The notes beneath the pieces were generated by a model. It was given only the letters and a program-made list of their open reading frames with translations. It was not told the DNA's origin and ran no database searches. The position numbers and the translations under genes are program-made. A DNA stretch of 49,849 nucleotides from CAZKRL01 sp964555295. Its GTDB lineage: Bacteria > Bacteroidota > Bacteroidia > Flavobacteriales_D > Sanyastnellaceae. Below, piece after piece: positions 42,825-49,849 of this stretch (position 1 is its first letter; the number at the start of each line of letters is the position of its first letter). Location of the stretch: the NCBI GenBank assembly GCA_964555295.1, contig CAZKRL010000018.1:1-49849 (forward strand), in the 5' to 3' direction.

Positions 42825-43778
42825 TTATACTGATTGCAGCAATGCCTTAGATTTTCTGTATACATCCTTGGCATCGAGACCATACTTCACCATTAACTGC
42901 TCGGGCGTACCGCTTTCTCCAAAGCTATCATTGACTCCAATGAAATCCATAGGTGTCGGGTGATGGACAGCGAGAACCTGGGCCACCAATGCACCCAACC
43001 CACCGTTGATTTGATGTTCTTCGGCAGTAATAACTTTTCCGGTTTTCTTTGCTGAATCAACGATGGCCTTCTGATCAAGCGGCTTGATAGTGTGGATATT
43101 GATAAGGTCTACACTCACGCCCTCCGCCTCCAACAGACGTGCCGCTTCAATGCATTTCCATACCATGTGACCGGTACAGATAATGGTGATATCATTTCCG
43201 TGATGGATGTGCCATGCCTTGCCGATTTCGAAAGGTGTAGCTTGACTGGTAAACATAGGCACCTTAGGTCTGCCAAACCGCAAATAAACGGGACCTTGAA
43301 ACTCTGCGATAGCAACAGTTGCAGCGAGTGTTTGATGATAATCACAGGGGTTGATCACGGTCATGTGGGGCAACATCGACATCATTCCGATATCCTCTAA
43401 AATTTGATGAGTAGCTCCATCTTCACCTAAAGTCAAACCCGCATGCGATGCACAGATTTTCACATTCTTATGACTGTATGCAATGCTCTGACGAATTTGA
43501 TCGTACACCCTGCCGGTTGAGAAATTTGCAAATGTTCCGGTGAAAGGAATTAGTCCACCAATGGTCAAACCCGCTGCAATTCCCATCATATTCGCCTCCG
43601 CGATACCGGTTTGAAAGAAGCGCTGCGGGAACATCTTTTGAAATGCATCCATTTTCAAAGACCCCGTGAGATCTGCGCACAACGCCACAACATTTTCATT
43701 GCTCTTACCCGCCTCAAGCAAACCCGCACCGAATCCACTGCGCGTATCATTTGACCCATTTATTTCGAAATCAAGCAT
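42825..43778 (-). CDS. Transketolase, C-terminal subunit
   Basis: The pyrimidine-binding and C-terminal domains of a split transketolase, 317 residues. Diagnostic segments are the ETGIAEANMMGIAAGL-type stretch (here TGIAEANMMGIA), FTGTFANFSTGRVYDQIRQSIAYS, and HAGLTLGEDGATHQILEDIGMM, which interact with the TPP pyrimidine ring and substrate. It pairs with the N-terminal subunit encoded just upstream (11-base gap) to transfer two-carbon units in the pentose phosphate and Calvin-type sugar exchanges. A DXS or pyruvate-dehydrogenase-like alternative is less likely because of the length and the paired N-subunit. Confidence 0.92.
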   Translation of the reverse strand: MLDFEINGSNDTRSGFGAGLLEAGKSNENVVALCADLTGSLKMDAFQKMFPQRFFQTGIAEANMMGIAAGLTIGGLIPFTGTFANFSTGRVYDQIRQSIAYSHKNVKICASHAGLTLGEDGATHQILEDIGMMSMLPHMTVINPCDYHQTLAATVAIAEFQGPVYLRFGRPKVPMFTSQATPFEIGKAWHIHHGNDITIICTGHMVWKCIEAARLLEAEGVSVDLINIHTIKPLDQKAIVDSAKKTGKVITAEEHQINGGLGALVAQVLAVHHPTPMDFIGVNDSFGESGTPEQLMVKYGLDAKDVYRKSKALLQSV

Positions 43779-43789
43779 AACAACGATTA

Positions 43790-44638
43790 TTAATAATCAC
43801 CTAAGGTTTGTTCTAACTGAGTTAAGGCATTTGCCAATTCTGCATCGTTGGGGGCTACACCGTGCCATTTATGGGTGCCCTCCATAAAATCAACGCCTTT
43901 CCCCATTACTGTTTTCATCAGAATAACCTGAGGGAACCCGCGGTGGCCAGATGTTTTCGCCATTTGAATAATGGCCCTAAGTTCATTCAAATCATTGCCG
44001 TCGGTTTCAAACACTTTCCAGCCAAATGATTCCCACTTGGCTTTTAAATTCCCTAACTGCATAACGGATTCTGTGGGCCCGTCAATTTGCTGACCATTTA
44101 CATCAACCGTAGCGATCAGATTATCTACTTTATGATGAGCGGCATACATAGCGGCCTCCCATATCTGACCTTCTTGCAGCTCACCATCCCCGTGTAATGT
44201 ATATACCATGTGTTTGTCGCCATGGATTTTTTTTGCTTGTGCCGCACCGATAGCAACGGATAAACCTTGNNNNNNNNNNTGACCCAGTGAACCACTCGCA
44301 ACCCGAATACCCGGGAGCCCTTCATGTGTCGTCGGATGGCCCTGCAGCCGTGAATTCAATTTTCTAAATGTCGCAAGTTCGCTCACCGGGAAATAACCAC
44401 ACCTGGCAAGCACACTATACCAAACAGGCGAGATATGTCCGTTACTCAAAAAGAACAGATCCTCACCTGCCCCGTTCATATTCCAATTGTTTGGTTGATG
44501 ATGCAAAATCTCGTTGTACAACAAACAGAAAAACTCCGCACAACCCAAAGATCCGCCCGGATGTCCGCTATTGACAGCGTGCACCATTCTCACAATATCT
44601 CTCCGAACCTGAGACACCAAATGATTCGTTGATTCCAT
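43790..44638 (-). CDS. Transketolase, N-terminal subunit (contains assembly gap)
   Basis: The TPP-diphosphate-binding part of a split transketolase. It shows GHPGGSLGCAEFF near residue 26, and the TPP motif GDGELQEGQIWEAA with the conserved D-x-N-x-x-x-x-D-G (DVNGQQIDG). Ten N at 44270-44279 introduce four unknown residues between GSLG and QGLSVAIGAA. The family has GSLGQGLS without an insertion, so the true length is probably 278 rather than 282 codons. It is in an operon with the C-terminal subunit. The start is ATG 44638 (MESTNHLVSQV). Confidence 0.9.
   Translation of the reverse strand: MESTNHLVSQVRRDIVRMVHAVNSGHPGGSLGCAEFFCLLYNEILHHQPNNWNMNGAGEDLFFLSNGHISPVWYSVLARCGYFPVSELATFRKLNSRLQGHPTTHEGLPGIRVASGSLGXXXXQGLSVAIGAAQAKKIHGDKHMVYTLHGDGELQEGQIWEAAMYAAHHKVDNLIATVDVNGQQIDGPTESVMQLGNLKAKWESFGWKVFETDGNDLNELRAIIQMAKTSGHRGFPQVILMKTVMGKGVDFMEGTHKWHGVAPNDAELANALTQLEQTLGDY
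44270..44279. other. Assembly gap (10 N)
   Basis: A run of ten N in the transketolase N-subunit gene. On the coding strand the left flank ends ...CTGGGTCA and the right flank begins CAAGGTTTA. Joining them with a two-base overlap (CA) gives codons for GSLGQGLS, the expected family sequence. The gap is therefore probably a scaffolding artefact with no missing bases. Confidence 0.98.
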
Positions 44639-44657
44639 ATAGTCGCTGATTAGGTCC

Positions 44658-44665
44658 GAAAATTA
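44658..44665 (-). promoter_or_regulatory. Candidate -7 box for transketolase operon
   Basis: Minus-strand TAATTTTC followed by G differs from TAnnTTTG in the last base and lies 20 bases before the ATG at 44638. Weak evidence. Confidence 0.25.
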
Positions 44666-44739
44666 CCTATTCCCCAGAGCGAAGTTTTGCGATGTTGACG
44701 CTTTGTGCACAAATGCTCAGCCGCAATTTTAATCCAGAG

Positions 44740-45690
44740 CTATTTCTGTACTACGAGCTTCTTATTCTCTTTATACTTTCCTTGGTGAAGTATTACCTCG
44801 TAAACGCCAGCTGACAATTCCTGCTCGATGGTCAGCCTGTTTCCGAGGATCAAATTTTCAGATTGAATTACCCTACTGACGATCACTTTACCTGTTGCAT
44901 CCCGAATTTCCAGTTGACCCGTTGAGGCCAATGGAAATTGAAATCCGTTGAACTGGATATGGATTAGGTTCTGACGCAAAGGGTTGGGAAATACTGACCA
45001 TCCATCGCCACCCACTGGCGCACTTTCTGCAGGATATATCCGCTCACCAATACACGAACCATCATTGATTTGAGCAGAAGGATTGTAGTTGCTGAATTGT
45101 GTGTCGGTGCATCCGGGTATTAGACAATTTTCAGAACTGAAAGACAATCCCTTACGAGTCCAAACACCGTTTGCGTCGCGGCCCTGAAGATTCAAAACCC
45201 CGCTAACAATGCCGGTACTTGTAAACTGCCCAAGCAAAACCAATCCTTGCTGATTGGGCATAGAGCGCTGATCCGTAGGAACCAAAAACCATCCGCCATT
45301 GTCACAAAAAATATTGCCTCCCTGTGAGAAGGGTATCAACTCCAGCCCAACGTCCCACAGGTTATTGTCGATTTGATTCTCATAACCGATGGTAATCCAG
45401 GAATCAGCGCGCAATTCATTTTGCTGACTGATAAGAGCAGGGTGAATTCCTGAGGAAGTGTTCGCTCCCAAGGGGTGCTGATAGAAACCATTGCTTGCAT
45501 TGATTTGTAGAGGGTTCTGTGTGTCGCCATAGACTACATGCAGTGAAGCATCCAAAGGAATCATAGCATACAACCGATACGTACTTCCTGATACCAACGG
45601 GGCATTCGGCTCACATGTTACCACCAAACTGATATCGGCAGATAATCCGCGCATGGCGAGAAAAACACAAAATGTTGTCAATATTTTCAT
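44740..45690 (-). CDS. Secreted T9SS type A protein with unknown shared domain
   Basis: Exported protein of 316 residues; ATG 45690 (MKILTTFCVFLAMRGLSA) gives a signal peptide, whereas the upstream extension does not. Residues 20-180 share a domain with the protein at 22751-23314: TYRLYAMI, HVVYGDTQNP, FYQ, RADSWITIG, GGWFLVPT, GLVLLGQFTSTGIVSGVLNLQG. Next comes a short cysteine motif GCTDTQFSNYNPSAQINDGSC (about 197-217; first 20 of it: GCTDTQFSNYNPSAQINDGS), known from many marine secreted proteins, often in tandem. The C-terminal 70 residues (VFPNPLRQNLIHIQ ... NKKLVVQK) are a type A T9SS sorting domain. The function is unknown. The gene is monocistronic between carB and the transketolase genes. 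Confidence 0.8.
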   Translation of the reverse strand: MKILTTFCVFLAMRGLSADISLVVTCEPNAPLVSGSTYRLYAMIPLDASLHVVYGDTQNPLQINASNGFYQHPLGANTSSGIHPALISQQNELRADSWITIGYENQIDNNLWDVGLELIPFSQGGNIFCDNGGWFLVPTDQRSMPNQQGLVLLGQFTSTGIVSGVLNLQGRDANGVWTRKGLSFSSENCLIPGCTDTQFSNYNPSAQINDGSCIGERIYPAESAPVGGDGWSVFPNPLRQNLIHIQFNGFQFPLASTGQLEIRDATGKVIVSRVIQSENLILGNRLTIEQELSAGVYEVILHQGKYKENKKLVVQK

Positions 45691-45796
45691 AACGTGAAAG
45701 TAATCACTCCGAAAACAGAATTCGCTCATATCAAAACATTTTTAATTTAAACATACCTCGACAGATCAACGAAACTTATTTCGCCCAAGCAACGGA

Positions 45797-48613
45797 CTAT
45801 TTACTCAAATAAAGATTTCGCTCAGAATATACTTGTCGGAAGTATGGATCTCTCAGGTCTTTGATGAAGCGAATTGCCTCTCCCGTGCTTTTCATTTCTG
45901 GTCCGAGTTCTTTTTTTACTTCCGGAAATTTCTCGTAGCTAAACACAGGAATTTTAATCGCATAACCTTGTCGTTTCGGTGAGAAGTTGAAGTCGGTGAC
46001 CTTCTTTTCGCGCAACATCACCTTCGCAGCATAATTCACATAGGGTTCATCATAGGCCTTAGCGATAAACGGCACCGTGCGTGATGCGCGAGGATTCGCC
46101 TCAATGACATGAACAACATCCTTGTGTATCGCAAATTGTATATTGATGAGTCCTACAGTTTTAAGTGCAAGAGCAATACTGCGCGTGTATTCTTCGATTT
46201 GAGTGATGATAAAATCTCCGAGATTGAAGGGAGGAAGAACAGCTGTGGAATCGCCGCTGTGTATACCTGCGGGCTCAATATGCTGCATGATACCGATGAT
46301 GTATACCGACTCGCCGTCGCATATCGCATCGGCCTCTGCCTCGATTGCGCCTTCTAGAAAATGATCCAGCAAGATTTTGTTCTCAGGCATATCATTGAGG
46401 ATATTCACAACATGCTGCTCGAGGTCTTGCTCGTTGATAACAATCTTCATTTTCTGCCCACCCAAAACATAGCTCGGTCTAACAAGCAACGGAAATCCTA
46501 ACTTCCTTGAGAGAGTAATGGCCTGTTCGGCACTCTCTACCACTCCAAATTCGGGATATGGAATTCCGCATTCTTTCAGGAGTGTTGAAAAGCTTCCACG
46601 GTCTTCTGCCAGGTCAAGCGATTTGAAATCTGTTCCAAGAATGGGGATGCCATATTTATCAAGTTTCTCCGCCAGTTTCAACGCGGTTTGTCCGCCCAAT
46701 TGCACAATAACTCCAACCGGATTTTCATGACGAATAATATCGTAAATGTGTTCCCAAAATACGGGTTCGAAATAGAGTTTATCAGCCGTATCAAAATCTG
46801 TTGAAACGGTTTCCGGATTGCAATTGATCATGATGGTTTCATAACCGCATTCCTTTGCGGCAAGCACACCATGTACGCACGAATAATCAAACTCAATTCC
46901 CTGACCGATACGATTGGGTCCGCTACCTAAAACAACTACTTTTTTCCGATCAGAAGATTTGCTTTCATTTTCTTGCTCAAATGTGCTGTAGTAGTATGGG
47001 GTCTTTGCCTCAAACTCTCCCGCACAGGTATCAACGAGCTTATAGACTCTCTTAATCCCTAATGATTCTCTGCGTTTGTAGACCTCGCTTTCAAGACAAC
47101 GCACGAGGTGCGCAATTTGTCTGTCGGCATAACCCATGCGCTTCGCCTCTCTCAGTAAAGATGGAGGTAAATCTTGCAGCGAAAATTTTTCGATTTGGCG
47201 CTCGAGCTGAATCATTTCCTCGATTTGTCTGAGAAACCAAATGTCAATTCGTGTCTTTTCCTGCACGGTCTTCATGGGTATGCCAAGCTTCAATGCATCG
47301 TATACATGAAATAGACGATTCCATCCCGGATGTTCAAGGGAGTTGAGCAATTGATGTTGGTCACGAACTTCTCTGCCATCCGCTCCAAGCCCGTTGCGTT
47401 TGATTTCAAGCGATTGACATGCCTTTTGAAGCGCCTCCTGAAAATTACGGCCAATCCCCATTACCTCTCCAACACTTTTCATCTGCAGTCCAAGCTCCCG
47501 ATTGCTGCCGGGGAACTTATCAAAATTCCAGCGAGGTATTTTAACTATGACATAGTCCAATGTGGGTTCAAAAAATGCAGAGGTGGTTTTGGTGATCTGA
47601 TTCTTGAGCTCACTCAGGTAATATCCGATAGCAAGTTTGGCCGCGATCTTCGCAATGGGATATCCCGTGGCTTTACTGGCCAAAGCCGATGAGCGAGAAA
47701 CTCTCGGGTTGATTTCGATGGCAATGATTTCTTCCTTTTCATCCGGACTTACTGCAAACTGCACGTTGCATCCCCCTGCGAAATTCCCTATTGCACGCAT
47801 CATTCGAATCGCCATGTTACGCATGCGCTGATAAGTAGTATCGGCAAGTGTCATCGCAGGGGCAACAGTGATACTGTCGCCGGTGTGAATTCCAAGCGGA
47901 TCAAAGTTCTCTATTGAACAAATGATGACCACATTATCGTTGGCATCGCGCAAGAGCTCAAGTTCATATTCCTTCCATCCGATAAGTGCCTTATCTATCA
48001 TTACCTCATGAATCGGTGAAAGATGAAGTCCGCGATCCAGCAGTCGATCAAAATCTTCTTTATTATGCACAAGCGCCGCGCCGCTTCCACCTAAGGTAAA
48101 TGACGGACGAATGCACAATGGAAAACCGAATTCTTGCGCGATTTCTTTGCCCTCCAGAAAACTCTTTGCTGTTTTTTGCGGCGCCATAGGAACACCGATA
48201 TCATTCATCAACGAGCGGAAAAGCTCGCGGTTTTCAGTGATATTGATTGCACCAATATCCACGCCAATCATCTTCACTCCGTATTCACTCCATATTCCGG
48301 TTTCATCGCACTGAATGGCAAGATTCAATGCAGTTTGTCCACCCATCGTAGGCAATACTGCATCGATTTTCCTTTCATTCAGAATCTTGACGATGCTATC
48401 AATTTCAAGCGGAAGCAGATACACATGATCTGCAACGACCTTGTCGGTCATGATCGTGGCGGGGTTCGAATTGATGAGTGTAACTTCAATTCCTTCCTCA
48501 CGCAACGACCGTGCGGCCTGTGATCCTGAGTAGTCAAACTCGCAAGCTTGACCTATTACGATGGGGCCGGAACCGATGATGAGAACCGAGCGGATTGAAC
48601 TGTCTTTGGGCAT
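45797..48613 (-). CDS. carB: Carbamoyl-phosphate synthase large subunit
   Basis: Makes carbamoyl phosphate from bicarbonate, glutamine-derived ammonia and two ATP for pyrimidine and arginine synthesis. The 938 residues contain both ATP-grasp halves. The first (about 1-400) opens with LIIGSGPIVIGQACEFDYSGSQA and has PRVSRSSALASKATGYPIA; the oligomerisation region follows (about 400-550). The second half opens with VVLGSGPNRIGQGIEFDYSC and has EANPRASRTVPFIAKA. It ends shortly after the second half (LYLSK), so the C-terminal MGS-like allosteric domain of about 130 residues in E. coli CarB is absent. This is normal for many Bacteroidota. The small subunit carA is not adjacent in the window. Confidence 0.95.
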   Translation of the reverse strand: MPKDSSIRSVLIIGSGPIVIGQACEFDYSGSQAARSLREEGIEVTLINSNPATIMTDKVVADHVYLLPLEIDSIVKILNERKIDAVLPTMGGQTALNLAIQCDETGIWSEYGVKMIGVDIGAINITENRELFRSLMNDIGVPMAPQKTAKSFLEGKEIAQEFGFPLCIRPSFTLGGSGAALVHNKEDFDRLLDRGLHLSPIHEVMIDKALIGWKEYELELLRDANDNVVIICSIENFDPLGIHTGDSITVAPAMTLADTTYQRMRNMAIRMMRAIGNFAGGCNVQFAVSPDEKEEIIAIEINPRVSRSSALASKATGYPIAKIAAKLAIGYYLSELKNQITKTTSAFFEPTLDYVIVKIPRWNFDKFPGSNRELGLQMKSVGEVMGIGRNFQEALQKACQSLEIKRNGLGADGREVRDQHQLLNSLEHPGWNRLFHVYDALKLGIPMKTVQEKTRIDIWFLRQIEEMIQLERQIEKFSLQDLPPSLLREAKRMGYADRQIAHLVRCLESEVYKRRESLGIKRVYKLVDTCAGEFEAKTPYYYSTFEQENESKSSDRKKVVVLGSGPNRIGQGIEFDYSCVHGVLAAKECGYETIMINCNPETVSTDFDTADKLYFEPVFWEHIYDIIRHENPVGVIVQLGGQTALKLAEKLDKYGIPILGTDFKSLDLAEDRGSFSTLLKECGIPYPEFGVVESAEQAITLSRKLGFPLLVRPSYVLGGQKMKIVINEQDLEQHVVNILNDMPENKILLDHFLEGAIEAEADAICDGESVYIIGIMQHIEPAGIHSGDSTAVLPPFNLGDFIITQIEEYTRSIALALKTVGLINIQFAIHKDVVHVIEANPRASRTVPFIAKAYDEPYVNYAAKVMLREKKVTDFNFSPKRQGYAIKIPVFSYEKFPEVKKELGPEMKSTGEAIRFIKDLRDPYFRQVYSERNLYLSK

Positions 48614-48656
48614 TTTTTTTTTAGCAAGGTGGTTACCTCGCGATTCCGTCGGGGCG

Positions 48657-48664
48657 CAAAATTA
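48657..48664 (-). promoter_or_regulatory. Candidate -7 box for carB
   Basis: Minus-strand TAATTTTG followed by CGC is a full match to TAnnTTTG, 43 bases before the carB ATG. A consistent -33 element was not evident. Confidence 0.48.
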
Positions 48665-48691
48665 ACCGGCAACGACCAGAAACATCCGTGT

Positions 48692-48757
48692 CATTGTCAA
48701 CAGAATAATAACAACTCCACTCATGACAATGCTCCAATATTGCGCTAATATTGAGCA
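48692..48757. promoter_or_regulatory. Inverted repeats between carB and haloperoxidase-like gene
   Basis: Two inverted repeats occur in the 175-base divergent gap. CATTGTCA (48692-48699) pairs with TGACAATG (48724-48731). TGCTC-C-AATATT (48730-48741) pairs with AATATT-GAGCA (48747-48757) with one bulged base. They could be operators or the stem of an RNA hairpin in the leader of the + strand gene. No function can be named. Confidence 0.4.
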
Positions 48758-48788
48758 TCAAAAACTACTAAACTCAATCTGCGGTAGC

Positions 48789-49849
48789 ATGAGCAAAACA
48801 ATAATACTTACTGTCGGCATATTTCTTTTATGCACCTTGTTTCACTCTTCACTCGCTCAATCACCCGTTCCACTTCAATGGAACGAGACCCAATTGAACT
48901 GCATCCGCAAGCACGTTGCACGACCTACGGTGCATGCGCGCAATCTCTTCCACTGCTCCCTTTCGATGTACGATGCATGGGCGATATATGACCCCATGTC
49001 AGAACCCTTCTTGCTCGGAAACACCTGGGGAAATTTCAATTGTCCGTTCAATGGTATCACCATCCCCACCAACGAAGCAGAACGCCGCGCAGCCCAAGAA
49101 GAAGCTATGAGCTACGCCATGTACCGCACGTTGAAACATCGCTATCTCTCCGGCGCACCTGCGGCCAACTACCTCACCATACTGGGCTATATCGAGGCGC
49201 AGATGGACAGTCTCGGATATGATGAAAATATTACCTCAACAGATTACAGCGATGGAGATCCTGCTAAACTCGGCAACTACATCGCTGCAAAAATTCAGGA
49301 GTTCGCGTTGCAAGATGGCTCGAACCAACAATACAATTACGCGAATCAATATTACACCCCCATCAATGGTGTGCTCGCTGCGCAGTATCCGGGCAACCCC
49401 TATTGTGAAGATCCCAATCGCTGGCAGCCGCTATATCTCAGTGTCTGTACCGATCAGAGCACACCGCCCAACATAATACCGTGCTCACCCACAGAAGGCA
49501 CCCCTGCGCTATCTCACGAGTGGGGCAATGTCATCCCTTTTTCCTTGCGCGCAGATCAGGCCACTGATCACTACCGCGATGGCAACCTTTATCGCACGTA
49601 TCTCGATCCGGGAAGTCCGCCATATCTCGACTCTCTCAGCTGGAGTGACCATACCACCAGCATGTACAAATACGGCTTTGTGATGAATATCATCTGGCAC
49701 AGTTTCCACAACAATGACGATGGTGTGATGATTGATGCATCGCCCAGCAGCGTGGGTGGTTTGAACTTCACCGATGTGAGTCAATTGCCACAATCTTTTG
49801 AAGACTATCAAAACTTTTACAACCTGATGGAAGGCGGTGTTGATGATCC
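48789..49849 (+). CDS. Vanadium-haloperoxidase-like secreted protein (3' part missing)
   Basis: The reading frame from ATG 48789 stays open to the window end (353 codons), so the gene is cut off. Signal peptide MSKTIILTVGIFLLCTLFHSSLAQ. The following stretch (LQWNETQLNCIRKHVARPTVH, then ARNLFHCSLSMYDAWAIYD, EEAMSYAMYRTLKHRY, GNYIAAKIQEFALQDGSNQ and DPNRWQPLYL) matches the N-terminal part of vanadium-dependent haloperoxidase / PAP2-related secreted proteins. The vanadate-binding histidine and arginine motifs would lie further downstream, beyond the window. Halide oxidation is therefore possible but not shown; a phosphatase or a catalytically dead relative cannot be excluded. It is divergent from carB. 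Confidence 0.82.
   Translation, partial: MSKTIILTVGIFLLCTLFHSSLAQSPVPLQWNETQLNCIRKHVARPTVHARNLFHCSLSMYDAWAIYDPMSEPFLLGNTWGNFNCPFNGITIPTNEAERRAAQEEAMSYAMYRTLKHRYLSGAPAANYLTILGYIEAQMDSLGYDENITSTDYSDGDPAKLGNYIAAKIQEFALQDGSNQQYNYANQYYTPINGVLAAQYPGNPYCEDPNRWQPLYLSVCTDQSTPPNIIPCSPTEGTPALSHEWGNVIPFSLRADQATDHYRDGNLYRTYLDPGSPPYLDSLSWSDHTTSMYKYGFVMNIIWHSFHNNDDGVMIDASPSSVGGLNFTDVSQLPQSFEDYQNFYNLMEGGVDD

Noticed and set aside
124..49849. Many long open frames opposite real genes, such as 1811-2281 (+) and 9587-10099 (-)
   Set aside because: They mirror the real coding frame, have no family features and overlap strongly supported genes.
1..49849. CRISPR array, tRNA, rRNA or insertion sequence
   Set aside because: I found no short regularly spaced repeats with unique spacers, no cloverleaf-like sequence in the intergenic gaps, and no transposase reading frame. 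The only tandem repeats are protein-coding.

Overview
The window comes from a Bacteroidota genome, most likely order Flavobacteriales. The evidence is a PorP/SprF-family protein, secreted proteins with type IX secretion system (T9SS) sorting domains of both type A and type B, a TonB-dependent receptor with a carboxypeptidase-like N-domain, a split transketolase, a carbamoyl-phosphate synthase large chain without the C-terminal allosteric domain, almost no Shine-Dalgarno sites, and promoter-like TAnnTTTG elements. A run of ten N inside a gene shows that this is a draft scaffold. Gene density is very high: no intergenic stretch exceeds about 180 bases. I see no tRNA, rRNA, CRISPR array, insertion sequence or prophage.

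Layout. 1-4500: clpB (-), aroK (+), a helix-turn-helix protein with a histone-H1-like lysine-rich tail (+), a PyrR-like phosphoribosyltransferase (-). 4560-9353: a 1597-residue surface protein with a choice-of-anchor L domain, about 13 tandem Ig-like repeats and a type B sorting domain (-). 9404-15987: a rightward run of LolD-type ABC ATPase, asnS, an RND/MMPL exporter, rmlA and a polyprenyl synthase. 16010-20134: a second choice-of-anchor L protein and a sodium:amino-acid symporter with an unexpected signal peptide and SprB-like domain (-). 20161-22735: MFS exporter, HAD phosphatase, class IV aminotransferase (+). 22751-28614: a compact T9SS operon of giant SprB-repeat cargo, PorP/SprF and a small secreted protein of unknown family (-). 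28779-31137: glycosyltransferase, ECF sigma factor, rsmG, all overlapping (-). 31228-36059: DPP-IV-like S9 peptidase, lipoprotein, secreted lysyl-endopeptidase-like protease (-), divergent from a TonB receptor, DUF493, small membrane protein and fmt (36189-40306, +). 40322-48613: T9SS-exported pentaheme cytochrome, DUF721/DciA-like protein, split transketolase, a secreted protein sharing the unknown domain of the 22751 gene, and carB (-). 48789-end: a vanadium-haloperoxidase-like protein cut off by the window edge (+).

How the genes work together. Much of the accessory content serves the cell surface: five T9SS cargo proteins with recognisable sorting domains, one probable secreted protein without one, and one PorP/SprF that probably serves the large type B cargo encoded just upstream. 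The S9 and S1 peptidases with the lipoprotein and the divergent TonB receptor look like an extracellular protein-degradation and peptide-uptake module. The rest is housekeeping: proteostasis, aromatic and pyrimidine biosynthesis, translation, pentose-phosphate metabolism, dTDP-sugar and isoprenoid synthesis.

Most worth a second look: the cargo/PorP-SprF/small-protein operon together with the distant paralogue of its third gene; the SprB-like domain fused to a symporter; the T9SS-exported pentaheme cytochrome; and the repeated placement of -7-like promoter boxes only 5-15 bases from start codons, which predicts leaderless or nearly leaderless transcripts.
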